Assembly (NCBI RefSeq): GCF_000236805.1
Contig: NZ_AGFX01000029.1
Span: 1 to 64,000 of the forward strand
Direction of reading: 5' to 3'
DNA length: 64,000 bases
Source: Paenibacillus peoriae KCTC 3763
GTDB lineage: Bacteria; Bacillota; Bacilli; Paenibacillales; Paenibacillaceae
The notes under the pieces were generated by a model that worked only from the letters and a program-made list of their open reading frames with translations, was not told where the DNA came from and made no database searches. Position 1 is the stretch's first letter, and every line of letters starts with the position of its first letter. Positions 42,503 through 50,731 of this stretch are shown in pieces. The position numbers and the translations under genes were made by a program.

Positions 42503-44154
42503 GCACGTTCAGCAGCCATGACCGAATACGTCTTGTAGCCGCCATCAACGTTTCTTACCGAATAACCGGATTGAGCCAAAATTCTGGCCGCGATATAGCC
42601 GCGTAAACCGACCTGGCAAGATACAGCGATCTCCCGATCACGAGGGATTTCCGACATCCGATCTCTAAGCTCAGGCAAGGGAATATGAATAGAACCTGGA
42701 ATGGCTCCAGCCTGTAGCTCCACTTTATCCCTGACATCTATAATGACACCGCCATTGCGGTGAAAATCGTCAACTTCATGCCACTGTAATGTTTGGACCA
42801 GCCCATCCATGATATTGGAAGCCACGTAACCAGCCATATTCACAGGATCCTTGGCCGAAGAATAAGGAGGCGCATAGGCAAGCTCAAGGTCAGCCAGCTC
42901 ACGGACATTCAGATTGCCACGAATAGCTGTCGCAATGACATCAATCCTTTTATCTGCTCCATCGGCTCCAACCGTCTGGGCTCCGTAAATCACGCCAGTC
43001 TCTGGATTAAACAGCAGCTTGATCGCAATGGGCGATGCCCCGGGATAATAACCTGCATGCGAACCGGGATGAATATGAATCGCTGTATAGGGAACGCCCA
43101 GCCCCGACAATGTTTTTTCGTTATTTCCTGTAGCAGCTGCGGTCAATGCAAACACCTTAATGACGGATGTTCCAAGCGCGCCATCATAGAAAATCGCCTG
43201 ACCATTAATGTGATCTGCCGCCAAACGCCCCTGCCGATTGGCTCCCCAAGCCAGCGGCACCATGGTTGCAAACCCATGATTGCGGTCTTTGACCTGGATG
43301 GCATCCCCTACCGCATAAATGGACGGATCGCTGGTTTGCAGCTGGGCGTTAACCTGAATCGCCCCGCGAAAACCAAGCTCCAATCCGCTTTGCTTGGCCA
43401 GCTCATTTTCAGGAACCACACCAATCGCCAGAATAACCATGTCTGTCTGAAGTATATCACCGGAGGTCAAACGGAGCCGTGTACCCTGGCCTTCAAAAGC
43501 CGCAACTCCTTCCTCCAAACGTATTTCTACCCCGTTCAGCTTCATATGCTGCTCTACCAGCTTGGCCATTTCAGGATCTAGCGGATTCAGGACTTGCTGT
43601 CCCATGTCCACAAGGGTCACCGCAAGGCCGCGTTCCCGCAAATTGTCGGCCATCTCCAGCCCGATAAATCCGCCACCAATCACCGTGGCATGTTTTGGCT
43701 GGCTTTCATCTACATATGTCTTAATGACATCCGTGTCATGAATATTTCTTAGCGTAAATACATTCGCAGCTTCATGCAATCCGGGAATGTCCGGGATCAT
43801 CGGCTTGGCTCCCGGCGACAATACCACAATGTCATACGGCTGCTCCCCCGTCTCGCCTGTCGTTACGTCGCGGAAACGGACGAGCTTATGCTCGCGGTCT
43901 ATTTGTACCACTTCGTTCAGTACCCGCACGTCTATATTAAAGCGTTCTCTAATCCCTTGGGGTGTCTGGACAAACAGCTTCTCACGCGTCTGAATCGTCC
44001 CGCCAATATAGTAAGGAAGACCGCAGTTCGCAAAAGAAACATGCTCTCCGCGCTCAAACAAAATAATCTCGTCTTCCTCATTCCATCTGCGTAATCTCGC
44101 CGCAGTAGAAGCCCCACCTGCTACCCCGCCAATAACAACTATTTTTCTACCCAT
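42487..44154 (-). CDS. CoA-disulfide reductase with rhodanese domain (CoADR-Rhd)
   Basis: A flavoprotein of 555 residues. Pyridine nucleotide-disulfide oxidoreductase domain: FAD motif VIGGVAGGASTAARLRRW, redox Cys in VSFANCGLPYYIGG, NADH motif HATVIGGGFIGLEMADNL. The rhodanese domain from about 465 has the catalytic Cys in AVSCQVGLRGYIAARIL. Such enzymes reduce CoA disulfide and CoA persulfide and handle reactive sulfur. Two CstR/CsoR-like operators cover its promoter, so it is likely induced by persulfide or copper; the regulator gene is not in the window. ATG 44154 after AAGGAGGCG. Confidence 0.88.
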   Translation of the reverse strand: MGRKIVVIGGVAGGASTAARLRRWNEEDEIILFERGEHVSFANCGLPYYIGGTIQTREKLFVQTPQGIRERFNIDVRVLNEVVQIDREHKLVRFRDVTTGETGEQPYDIVVLSPGAKPMIPDIPGLHEAANVFTLRNIHDTDVIKTYVDESQPKHATVIGGGFIGLEMADNLRERGLAVTLVDMGQQVLNPLDPEMAKLVEQHMKLNGVEIRLEEGVAAFEGQGTRLRLTSGDILQTDMVILAIGVVPENELAKQSGLELGFRGAIQVNAQLQTSDPSIYAVGDAIQVKDRNHGFATMVPLAWGANRQGRLAADHINGQAIFYDGALGTSVIKVFALTAAATGNNEKTLSGLGVPYTAIHIHPGSHAGYYPGASPIAIKLLFNPETGVIYGAQTVGADGADKRIDVIATAIRGNLNVRELADLELAYAPPYSSAKDPVNMAGYVASNIMDGLVQTLQWHEVDDFHRNGGVIIDVRDKVELQAGAIPGSIHIPLPELRDRMSEIPRDREIAVSCQVGLRGYIAARILAQSGYSVRNVDGGYKTYSVMAAERAHLLK

Positions 44155-44170
44155 TCCCTCGCCTCCTTAT

Positions 44171-44207
44171 ATACCCTATAGGGTATAATATATACCTACA
44201 GGGGTAT
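44171..44207. promoter_or_regulatory. two CsoR/CstR-type operators over a promoter
   Basis: ATACCCTATAGGGTAT (44171-44186) and ATACCTACAGGGGTAT (44192-44207) repeat at a 21-base distance, two helical turns. On the minus strand TTGACA, a 17-base spacer and TATATT make the promoter: one operator fills the spacer and the other covers the start point. Confidence 0.75.
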
Positions 44208-44224
44208 GTTGTCAACGCAAAAAA

Positions 44225-44246
44225 AGGTGGAGGATATCCCCCACCT
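44225..44246 (-). terminator. terminator upstream of the reductase promoter
   Basis: AGGTGGAGGAT and ATCCCCCACCT form an 11-base stem with one G-T pair, and T6 follows on the minus strand. It ends the SDR transcript or its decayed 3' neighbour. Confidence 0.75.
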
Positions 44247-44276
44247 CAGCTTCAATCTGAATAGGTTGCAGGTCAT

Positions 44277-44423
44277 TTAGGCGTACAGATCATGGATTTC
44301 TTGATTGAAAAGGGGATGCTTAAGAAAGGACGCCGCTCCTTCTCCCATAAATGCCTGGATTGGAGTGAACGGCGCCACCACTTGGTCGGGGCCTTGGGGA
44401 GTGCCCTTTTGGATGGAGAGCTA
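44277..44423 (-). pseudogene. coding-like remnant directly after the SDR gene
   Basis: Immediately after the SDR stop (TGA, then TAG) the same minus-strand frame reads on as LSIQKGTPQGPDQVVAP, then FTPIQAFMGEGAASFLKHPL, ending HDLYA with TAA at 44279-44277. The composition looks like the C-terminal end of a real soluble protein, not random DNA, and no start is present. It is probably the tail of a gene deleted by recombination, or a lost extension. The parent family is not recognised. Confidence 0.35.
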
Positions 44424-45173
44424 TCAATTCATATAAGTGCCACCATTCACATTTATCGATTCCCCGGTTATAAAGTCTGACATCTTCGAAGCCAAAAATA
44501 ATACCGTATCAGCTACGTTTTCGGGAGTACCCAGCTTCCCAAGCGGTATCCGGGCGATGGCTTGCTGACGATATTCCTGTGTCCATTGTTTGCTCATATC
44601 GGTATCAATCGGGCCAGGGCACACGGCATTTACGTAAATATTGTGCCTGGCCATCTCCAAGGCCAAATGCTGGGTTAAATAATTCACTCCCGCTTTAGAT
44701 GCTCCGTACGACGGTGCCGCATTCCGATGGGGAGTTTTGGCAGTCGTAGAAGTCACATTTACAATTTTCCCATAATTATTTTCAATCATATGGGGTAATA
44801 CAGCCATGCACAAATATAACGTACCGTTCAGATTCACATCCAGCACCTTTTGCCAATCCTTAGTATCCATTTCCAGGGTTGAGGTACGCATGTTGATCCC
44901 TGCATTGTTCACCAAGATATCTATGCAACCAAAATGTTCAATAGCGGTATGGGCCACTTTATGGGCAGTCTCTTTATCCGAGACATCTCCTGTACAGATG
45001 ACGCATGTCTGACCCAGCGCATTCACTTCCGCTGCCAGATCAAGCAGCAGGTCTTCACGGGTCCCGTTAATAACAAGGGAGGCCCCCTGTTCGGCTAGTG
45101 TGAGTGCTATAGATCTGCCGATCCCTCTGCTGGCTCCGGTCACAACTGCTATACGCCCCTCCAAGAGCATCAT
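44424..45173 (-). CDS. short-chain dehydrogenase/reductase (FabG-like SDR)
   Basis: A 249-residue classical SDR with VVTGASRGIGRSIALTLAEQ (NAD(P) motif), LVNNAGINMR, catalytic Ser in VTSTTAKTPHRN and the YGASKAG Tyr/Lys pair, ending with the typical SDFITGESINVNGGTYMN. ATG 45173 with GGGAGGAG is chosen over 45194. It is the last intact gene of the acid-sugar cluster read on the minus strand and may oxidise or reduce an intermediate; the substrate is not evident. Confidence 0.88.
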   Translation of the reverse strand: MMLLEGRIAVVTGASRGIGRSIALTLAEQGASLVINGTREDLLLDLAAEVNALGQTCVICTGDVSDKETAHKVAHTAIEHFGCIDILVNNAGINMRTSTLEMDTKDWQKVLDVNLNGTLYLCMAVLPHMIENNYGKIVNVTSTTAKTPHRNAAPSYGASKAGVNYLTQHLALEMARHNIYVNAVCPGPIDTDMSKQWTQEYRQQAIARIPLGKLGTPENVADTVLFLASKMSDFITGESINVNGGTYMN

Positions 45174-45212
45174 GGGCCACTCCTCCCTTTCCATTTCTAT
45201 GTTTTAACAAGG

Positions 45213-45671
45213 TTAAATTTTCACCTTAATAACCATTTTTTTCACGTGCTCGGTCTGGCCGGAACGAATGCATGCCTGATGGCCATCCTCGGGGAAAAAC
45301 ACAGCAAACTGGCCTGCACCTAGCTGCAATGAACTGCCCGGACTCACTGAGGATTCGTAGTTGATCTTATCCTTATCCGCTACATAATCAGAGCCCCCCG
45401 TGAGCTGGTCGAGCGGTGCATAATTAATTTGCTCCCTGCCTGACACTATATATTGGATGTCGATATATTCACGGTGACTTTCCCAGCGGCATTCAGCCTC
45501 GGGCTTAGTATCATACTCTTGCACCAGCACATAAACCTGCTGACCGTCTATCTCATATTTCCCTTCTGCAAGCTCTGAGAGCGGTGTTTGCTGTAGAAAT
45601 AAGAAAGCCTGCTCAAACTGCGGGTAGATACGACGGTATCGCTCCTCCTGTTCCAATCTGGCCACGATCAT
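45213..45671 (-). CDS. YhcH/YjgK/YiaL family protein (NanQ-like)
   Basis: A 152-residue cupin-like protein with ESHREYIDIQYIVSGREQIN, VFFPEDGHQACI and a final VKKMVIKVKI, as in the YhcH/NanQ family (DUF386), linked to sialic-acid and other keto-sugar anomerisation. ATG 45671 follows AAAGGAGG. Its presence beside a sialidase-like gene and a DHDPS-family aldolase supports a sialic-acid-like or ketoacid sugar substrate. Confidence 0.85.
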   Translation of the reverse strand: MIVARLEQEERYRRIYPQFEQAFLFLQQTPLSELAEGKYEIDGQQVYVLVQEYDTKPEAECRWESHREYIDIQYIVSGREQINYAPLDQLTGGSDYVADKDKINYESSVSPGSSLQLGAGQFAVFFPEDGHQACIRSGQTEHVKKMVIKVKI

Positions 45672-45698
45672 GGGAACAACCTCCTTTGCTGCACGTGA

Positions 45699-46886
45699 TT
45701 ATCTACTCTCTACAAATGGCTCGGTAATAACAACGTACTTGATGGCCTGTCGGAAGTAGGTAAATGCGATATGGATCTTCCCGTCTTTGGATTGCTTGAT
45801 GGAAGGGTACGAATATTCCCGATTCAGCTTTTCCCTGGAGTTATTCGTCATGGCATAGCCGTCCCCTACCTCAATATTTTTGACTTCCGACCAGGTGAGC
45901 CCGTTATCTTTGGAAATGGCAACGGTCATTGGCGCTCTCGGTGCTCCCCAGAAGGCCTGACGCTCCTCGGCTGCCGAAACAGTGACAGGCTCAACAACTG
46001 CTTCCTCCTCCTCATCTTCAATTTCATCATACAACGAAGCTCTGCGCTCCATGGATTCATTCGCACTGATGTTATTAAAAACTAGTGCCAGATGGCCGTT
46101 GTCCAGTTTCGTAAATTGAATTGACGAATTGTTGTTGGGCAGTGAGGTCGGCTGTGGACTGCTCCATGTTCTTCCGTGATCCACGGATTCACTTTGGTAG
46201 ATATAATCAGCCCAGCGGCTACGGAAAAGTGCAATCAGCCTGCCGTCATCCAATTTTTCGATATTCATATGGACACAACCCAAGCTATCCGGCACGCTGG
46301 CCTCTGTCCAGGTTCGACCTTGATCGGAGGAAATTTTCACCGCGCTTACATCTTTATTTCCCGTCCACTTCTCGCCGGGATTCGTGTAGCAATACCAGAT
46401 AGGCAACAGCCAGTCTCCATTATCCAGCACCGTGATCGGCTGTCTAATAAAAGTACCGGGCGTATCGAACAACGTACCGATATCTCCCCAAGTGTAACCT
46501 TCGTCCTCGGAGATCCGGTAACGAATAATTGCCGTGTCCTGGTTGCCGGATTTTTGCGCTGTATATAACAGCCACAGCTTGCCGTCAGGAGCGGAAAAGA
46601 GAACTGGATTTTGTTCCGAACGCGTCGGATCGTCAGATAGTTTAATAGGCTCCGTCCATTCCTCCGCTCCTTTATTCAATCTGGACAGATAGATAGAAAT
46701 ATCAGGTATCCCTTCCTGGGTACCGGCAAACCATACGCATAACAAGTCGCCGTTATCCAATGGCAGCAGGTTGGCCGCATGATTTTGTATGGCATCCGAA
46801 GGAATAAAAGCGTCTTTGCGATATGTTTCGTTGCCTGCCTGCGTAACTTTATAATGAAAGGCAGCTTTTTCCTGCTTGTTATTCAT
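45699..46886 (-). CDS. BNR-repeat sialidase-like protein, cytoplasmic
   Basis: A 395-residue six-bladed beta-propeller of the BNR_2/sialidase superfamily. Asp-box-like repeats are visible: SEDEGYTWGD, SSDQGRTWTE, SVDHGRTWSS and SKDNGLTWSE; a FIRQPITVLDNGDWLLPIWY segment follows the second blade. No signal peptide is present, so it acts inside the cell, unlike secreted sialidases; hydrolysis or isomerisation of an imported compound is likely. An acidic insert DEIEDEEEEAVVEP interrupts the last blades. Start ATG 46886 with GGGAGG. Confidence 0.8.
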   Translation of the reverse strand: MNNKQEKAAFHYKVTQAGNETYRKDAFIPSDAIQNHAANLLPLDNGDLLCVWFAGTQEGIPDISIYLSRLNKGAEEWTEPIKLSDDPTRSEQNPVLFSAPDGKLWLLYTAQKSGNQDTAIIRYRISEDEGYTWGDIGTLFDTPGTFIRQPITVLDNGDWLLPIWYCYTNPGEKWTGNKDVSAVKISSDQGRTWTEASVPDSLGCVHMNIEKLDDGRLIALFRSRWADYIYQSESVDHGRTWSSPQPTSLPNNNSSIQFTKLDNGHLALVFNNISANESMERRASLYDEIEDEEEEAVVEPVTVSAAEERQAFWGAPRAPMTVAISKDNGLTWSEVKNIEVGDGYAMTNNSREKLNREYSYPSIKQSKDGKIHIAFTYFRQAIKYVVITEPFVESR

Positions 46887-46904
46887 TTTGAATCCTCCCT
46901 GTTT

Positions 46905-48323
46905 CTAATTCTCGTTTATGATTTCCGTCTCAGGAGACTTTTCGCTTTGTTGGGGCTTACCAATGAACCGATCAATCAACATCACAATCAGCGGTGTCAC
47001 AACAGCAATGTACATATTATCGATTCCGTAAGGATCACCCAGCAAGTACCATATGGTTGTGCCTAAAGCGGACATGGAAAGCCCAATGGTTGCTCCACGA
47101 TTGGAACTGAACATTGGCAGGAAGAAGCCCATTCCCGCAACAACGGCAATAGATGCACGCAACGCGCGGGTAAAGAAGGAAAGCGACAGCAATTCCGGGG
47201 CAAAAGCCACGCCCAGCAACGGAATGATTCCTACCACAATACAGATGATCCGCGTCATTTTCAATTGCTTTTCTGGAGTAACCTCCTTCATTCTCGGGAG
47301 TACAAAATCATCCATTAACAACGTTGTCGTTGAAAGGGCTACGGTTGACACGCCTACAAAAATGGAAGCTACCAGTGAAGTGGCAACAATCGCACTGAGT
47401 ATCGGATTCATATGCTGCAAGAACACGGGAAACGCATAAATCGGATCAATATCCGGGTACAAATAGCGCGCACATACACCGATGATGGATACAGCCAAAC
47501 CAAGCGGAAGAAACAGCAGACCGGCATAGATAGTAGCACGCTTGGCTGCTTTGGCATTTTTGGCAGACGTAACGGCCTGAATAATGAATTGGGTTGAAAA
47601 GATCGCCCCCATCGTACCGATGATCCATGCGATAATTTTGCTCGTTCCGATGGTGCCGTCCCAGGTAAAATAGTGTTCAGGCAGCGCGAGTTGCATTGGC
47701 TTTAAACCGCCAGTCATATACAATGCAATAAACGCGGTAAGCAAAATACCCGCATATTTGAAGGTCGAGTGAATCATGGTGATCCATGCCACGCCCTTCA
47801 TCCCGCCAAACGTAAAGTAGATGGTGCTGATAATCATCGTAATGATGGCACAAGTCATAATCGGAATTCCCAAAATGGAAGAAATAGCCGCTGCCCCGCT
47901 CAGATAATTCCCCAAATTGACGACCAGCAGAGACACAATCATAATAATGGATACGACCGTTTTGGTGGATGGACCAAACTTCTCACGCACGATCCCGGAA
48001 ATGGTATAATGGCCTGTATTATAAAACCTGCTGACCAGAAAGAAAGCGAATAGGAAAAAGCCGATAGATCCCGCCAAAAGTGACCATGAAGAAGCTATAC
48101 CATGTGTAAATGCGGATTCTGCAGTGCCTATCGTCGATTTGGTTCCGATAAACTCGGACATCATCAAGACACCAACGACAATAGCGGGTAAAGATTTGGC
48201 TGCATTATTAAACTCAGAACTGGATTTACTACGCATTTTAAAAGTCAATATGGTTGTAAAAACGATATAGACAGCAATTACGATCAATATAAAAAGTATC
48301 GTACCTGCGCTTAAATTTTCCAT
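46905..48323 (-). CDS. sodium:solute symporter (SSS family)
   Basis: A sodium-coupled transporter of 472 residues with 13 predicted spans. Family features are FIGTKSTIGTAESAFTHGIA in the second span region and the SSS core with GGMKGVAWITMIHSTFKYAG. Members carry sialic acid, proline, sugars or organic acids. ATG 48323 (GAAGGGAG upstream) is preferred over 48347. In this cluster it most likely imports the substrate of the pathway. Confidence 0.85.
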   Translation of the reverse strand: MENLSAGTILFILIVIAVYIVFTTILTFKMRSKSSSEFNNAAKSLPAIVVGVLMMSEFIGTKSTIGTAESAFTHGIASSWSLLAGSIGFFLFAFFLVSRFYNTGHYTISGIVREKFGPSTKTVVSIIMIVSLLVVNLGNYLSGAAAISSILGIPIMTCAIITMIISTIYFTFGGMKGVAWITMIHSTFKYAGILLTAFIALYMTGGLKPMQLALPEHYFTWDGTIGTSKIIAWIIGTMGAIFSTQFIIQAVTSAKNAKAAKRATIYAGLLFLPLGLAVSIIGVCARYLYPDIDPIYAFPVFLQHMNPILSAIVATSLVASIFVGVSTVALSTTTLLMDDFVLPRMKEVTPEKQLKMTRIICIVVGIIPLLGVAFAPELLSLSFFTRALRASIAVVAGMGFFLPMFSSNRGATIGLSMSALGTTIWYLLGDPYGIDNMYIAVVTPLIVMLIDRFIGKPQQSEKSPETEIINEN

Positions 48324-48365
48324 CTGAAGGCTCCCTTCATGCTCCAAAATACTTAAAAATCAAAT

Positions 48366-48379
48366 TATAAGCGCTTTCA
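48366..48379. promoter_or_regulatory. cre-like CcpA site
   Basis: On the minus strand TGAAAGCGCTTATA fits the catabolite-response element with one deviation in the last triplet. It lies in the 119-base gap between the PdxA2-type gene and the symporter gene, where an internal promoter is plausible. A further palindrome (TTCATTTC/GAAATGAA, 48376-48393) overlaps it. Confidence 0.5.
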
Positions 48380-48442
48380 TTTCCTGAAATGAACCGGCAG
48401 CAGCCGGATCATCAGGTCCTATTCGCATCTCTCGTACTCGTA

Positions 48443-49438
48443 TTATTTGGGAGATAGCTCTACAGCCGACGCTATGGCAGCCAGCATACTTCTTTCGTCA
48501 GCAACATTTTTGCCGGCAATATCAAATGCTGTACCATGATCCACCGAAGTGCGGATGAAACCGCCTTTTAGCCCGACTGTGATATTGACGCCTTCTTCCA
48601 GCCCCAGCACCTTGATCGGGACGTGCCCCTGGTCATGATAACAAGCGATAACGATATCGAAATCTCCGCGTACAGCACGGAAGAACAGTGTATCTGCCGG
48701 ATGTGGGCCGCTGGCATTGATCCCTTCCTGTACCGCTCTTTCGATGCCCGGAATCAGTTTCTCTTCTTCTTCCCCTTCACCGAACAGACCATTTTCCCCG
48801 GCATGCGGATTAATACCGCATACAGCAATCCGAGGGTTTTCATAGCCTGCTCGTACCAGCGTATCATGCGCCAACCGAATGACATTGTAGGTTCGCTCCG
48901 GTGTGATGATATCAATTGCCTTTTTTAAACCCACATGAGTAGTCAAATGAATAACCTTGAGCTTGGGAGACGACAACATCATGGAGTAATTTTGGGTATC
49001 CGTCAGTTCGGCAAAAATTTCAGTGTGGCCAGGATATAAATGGCCTCCTTTATGCAAGGCTTCTTTATTTAACGGAGCCGTACACACGGCCTGCAATTGA
49101 TTGGATAGAGCCAATTCAACTGCCTTCTGGATAAATTGAAACGCCGCATCTCCCGCTTCTGCCGAAACCTCCCCTTGCTTCAGATGATCCGGCAGTAAAT
49201 CCAGATCATAACAATCGATGACACCGCGTGTAAATTGACATTCCTCTATACTGTTCACTTTGTTGAGCACAAGTGCTGCACCCGTCTGATCGATGGCCCG
49301 AAGCATGCTTTTGGCATCTCCGATGACAACCGGGCTGCACTGCTCATAGACCTGTTCATGCAGGAGTGCTTTGACGATAATCTCTGGTCCTACTCCTGCT
49401 GCATCCCCCATGGTAATACCGATAATTGGCTTGCCCAC
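48443..49438 (-). CDS. PdxA2-type 4-phosphate dehydrogenase (D-threonate/erythronate pathway)
   Basis: A dehydrogenase of 331 residues of the PdxA family: ITMGDAAGVGPEIIVKALL at the N-terminus, GHTEIFAELTD, and the metal site region CGINPHAGENGLFG and YHDQGHVPIKVLG. PdxA2-group enzymes oxidise and decarboxylate 4-phospho-D-threonate or -erythronate to dihydroxyacetone phosphate, which fits the DUF1537 kinase gene lying two bases upstream. True PdxA for vitamin B6 is the alternative but the operon speaks against it. Start GTG 49438 with GGGAGGTG. Confidence 0.82.
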   Translation of the reverse strand: MGKPIIGITMGDAAGVGPEIIVKALLHEQVYEQCSPVVIGDAKSMLRAIDQTGAALVLNKVNSIEECQFTRGVIDCYDLDLLPDHLKQGEVSAEAGDAAFQFIQKAVELALSNQLQAVCTAPLNKEALHKGGHLYPGHTEIFAELTDTQNYSMMLSSPKLKVIHLTTHVGLKKAIDIITPERTYNVIRLAHDTLVRAGYENPRIAVCGINPHAGENGLFGEGEEEEKLIPGIERAVQEGINASGPHPADTLFFRAVRGDFDIVIACYHDQGHVPIKVLGLEEGVNITVGLKGGFIRTSVDHGTAFDIAGKNVADERSMLAAIASAVELSPK

Positions 49439-49440
49439 GC

Positions 49441-50718
49441 TTACACACCTCCCTGAAGTTTGTCGATGACATGTTCCAAAGTCTTATCCGAGCCAAAATT
49501 CCCTGCTTTTGTGACAACATACATTTGGTTGGCAATGGATTGGCCCAACAGCACACCCGGTTCCAGTTCCTCCACCAATTCAATCTCCTGGATATCCAAA
49601 TGCTCCAATACCTGATATGCCGTATCACCACCTGTAAGAAACAATTTCTTGATTTCAAGCTCTTCAACTATTTTTTTGGTTAATATGCCCAGACCAGTGG
49701 AGATTGCGTCACTGATTTGGATAGGAGTCATGCCTAGTTGTGCTCCCGTCTCTCTGGTTTCTTTCATGTTGTCGGACGCTACAATGACGACATTTTTACC
49801 GTTGGACAGGCCGATGGATGCTTCTCTGTGTACACGTTCCATCTCTTGTTGTCTTTCATGACCTTCTGTCAGTACCTTTTCCGAGCGAACCTCCACTCGG
49901 TGTGCACGTCCGCTATCCATCAGGTGTTGGAGCTGAGTACGTCCCATTTTACTAACGCTTCCTATAACCAACAGAACAGGCTGTGCTGTAAGCTGAATCG
50001 GTTTGACCATATGCTTCTCTTGAACCTGATAAGCTTTGGGTAGATGGTTCATCATCCCAGCCGAGCCGACCCAGACAATTTTGTACGGCAGGGCTGTAAT
50101 CGCCTTCACCAGCATCTCCAAATCCTGTTCAATTACAGAATCGGAAACAATATACGTAAGCCCCTGCTCTTTGAACGCGTGCAATTTCTGTGAAATATAA
50201 GCCTCGCCCTGATCCAGATCTGCTTTGGACAAATGGCCGACACGGTGGCCTGTTTGCTCTGCAATCAGGTCCACAACATCGGATTTCAATACAGGAGTTT
50301 TGGGGTCCCGGCTTACTTCGGTATGATGCAGCTTCCGGCCATTCAAGTGGTGTATTCGTTCAATAATTTGACGGCCATTTTTGGGATAACCGGGAGCGAT
50401 CATAACAAAATCAGGTCGTATGACCTCATACATGGCGTTCAGTTCAGTACCGATATTGCCACGCATCGTGCTATCAATTTTTTTATAAATAATGTCAAAA
50501 GATTGGGTGTTCACGTACGTGCTGATCTCTTTTACAATGGCTGATGCCTGATCTGCGGGAAGAGAGCGACTGACCGTGTTAAACACGACGGCATCATAAT
50601 CCGTTTCTTCGGAAAAGACCGGATTAATCTGAACGGAAACCTTCATTCCGTAACGAACCAACTGTCCCCCGCAATCATTTGCACCTGTAAGATCGTCGGC
50701 GACAATGGCAATTCTCAC
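49441..50718 (-). CDS. four-carbon acid sugar kinase (DUF1537, DtnK/OtnK-like)
   Basis: An ATP-dependent kinase of 425 residues. The N-terminal substrate domain begins RIAIVADDLTGANDCGGQ, with YKKIDSTMRGNIGTEL as a second signature; the C-terminal nucleotide domain has LFLTGGDTAYQVLEHL. These are DtnK/OtnK marks; enzymes phosphorylate D-threonate, D-erythronate or related four-carbon acids. Start GTG 50718 after AAAGGGAGG. Together with the next gene it would turn a C4 acid into DHAP. Confidence 0.85.
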   Translation of the reverse strand: MRIAIVADDLTGANDCGGQLVRYGMKVSVQINPVFSEETDYDAVVFNTVSRSLPADQASAIVKEISTYVNTQSFDIIYKKIDSTMRGNIGTELNAMYEVIRPDFVMIAPGYPKNGRQIIERIHHLNGRKLHHTEVSRDPKTPVLKSDVVDLIAEQTGHRVGHLSKADLDQGEAYISQKLHAFKEQGLTYIVSDSVIEQDLEMLVKAITALPYKIVWVGSAGMMNHLPKAYQVQEKHMVKPIQLTAQPVLLVIGSVSKMGRTQLQHLMDSGRAHRVEVRSEKVLTEGHERQQEMERVHREASIGLSNGKNVVIVASDNMKETRETGAQLGMTPIQISDAISTGLGILTKKIVEELEIKKLFLTGGDTAYQVLEHLDIQEIELVEELEPGVLLGQSIANQMYVVTKAGNFGSDKTLEHVIDKLQGGV

Positions 50719-50731
50719 ATAAATCCTCCCT

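Noticed and set aside
42793-43581. 262-codon plus-strand frame opposite the CoA-disulfide reductase
   Set aside because: Cys/His/Arg-rich shadow of a well-supported flavoprotein gene.
44292-44480. 62-codon plus-strand frame after the SDR gene
   Set aside because: No ribosome site and basic low-complexity composition; the minus strand in this place reads as a better coding remnant.
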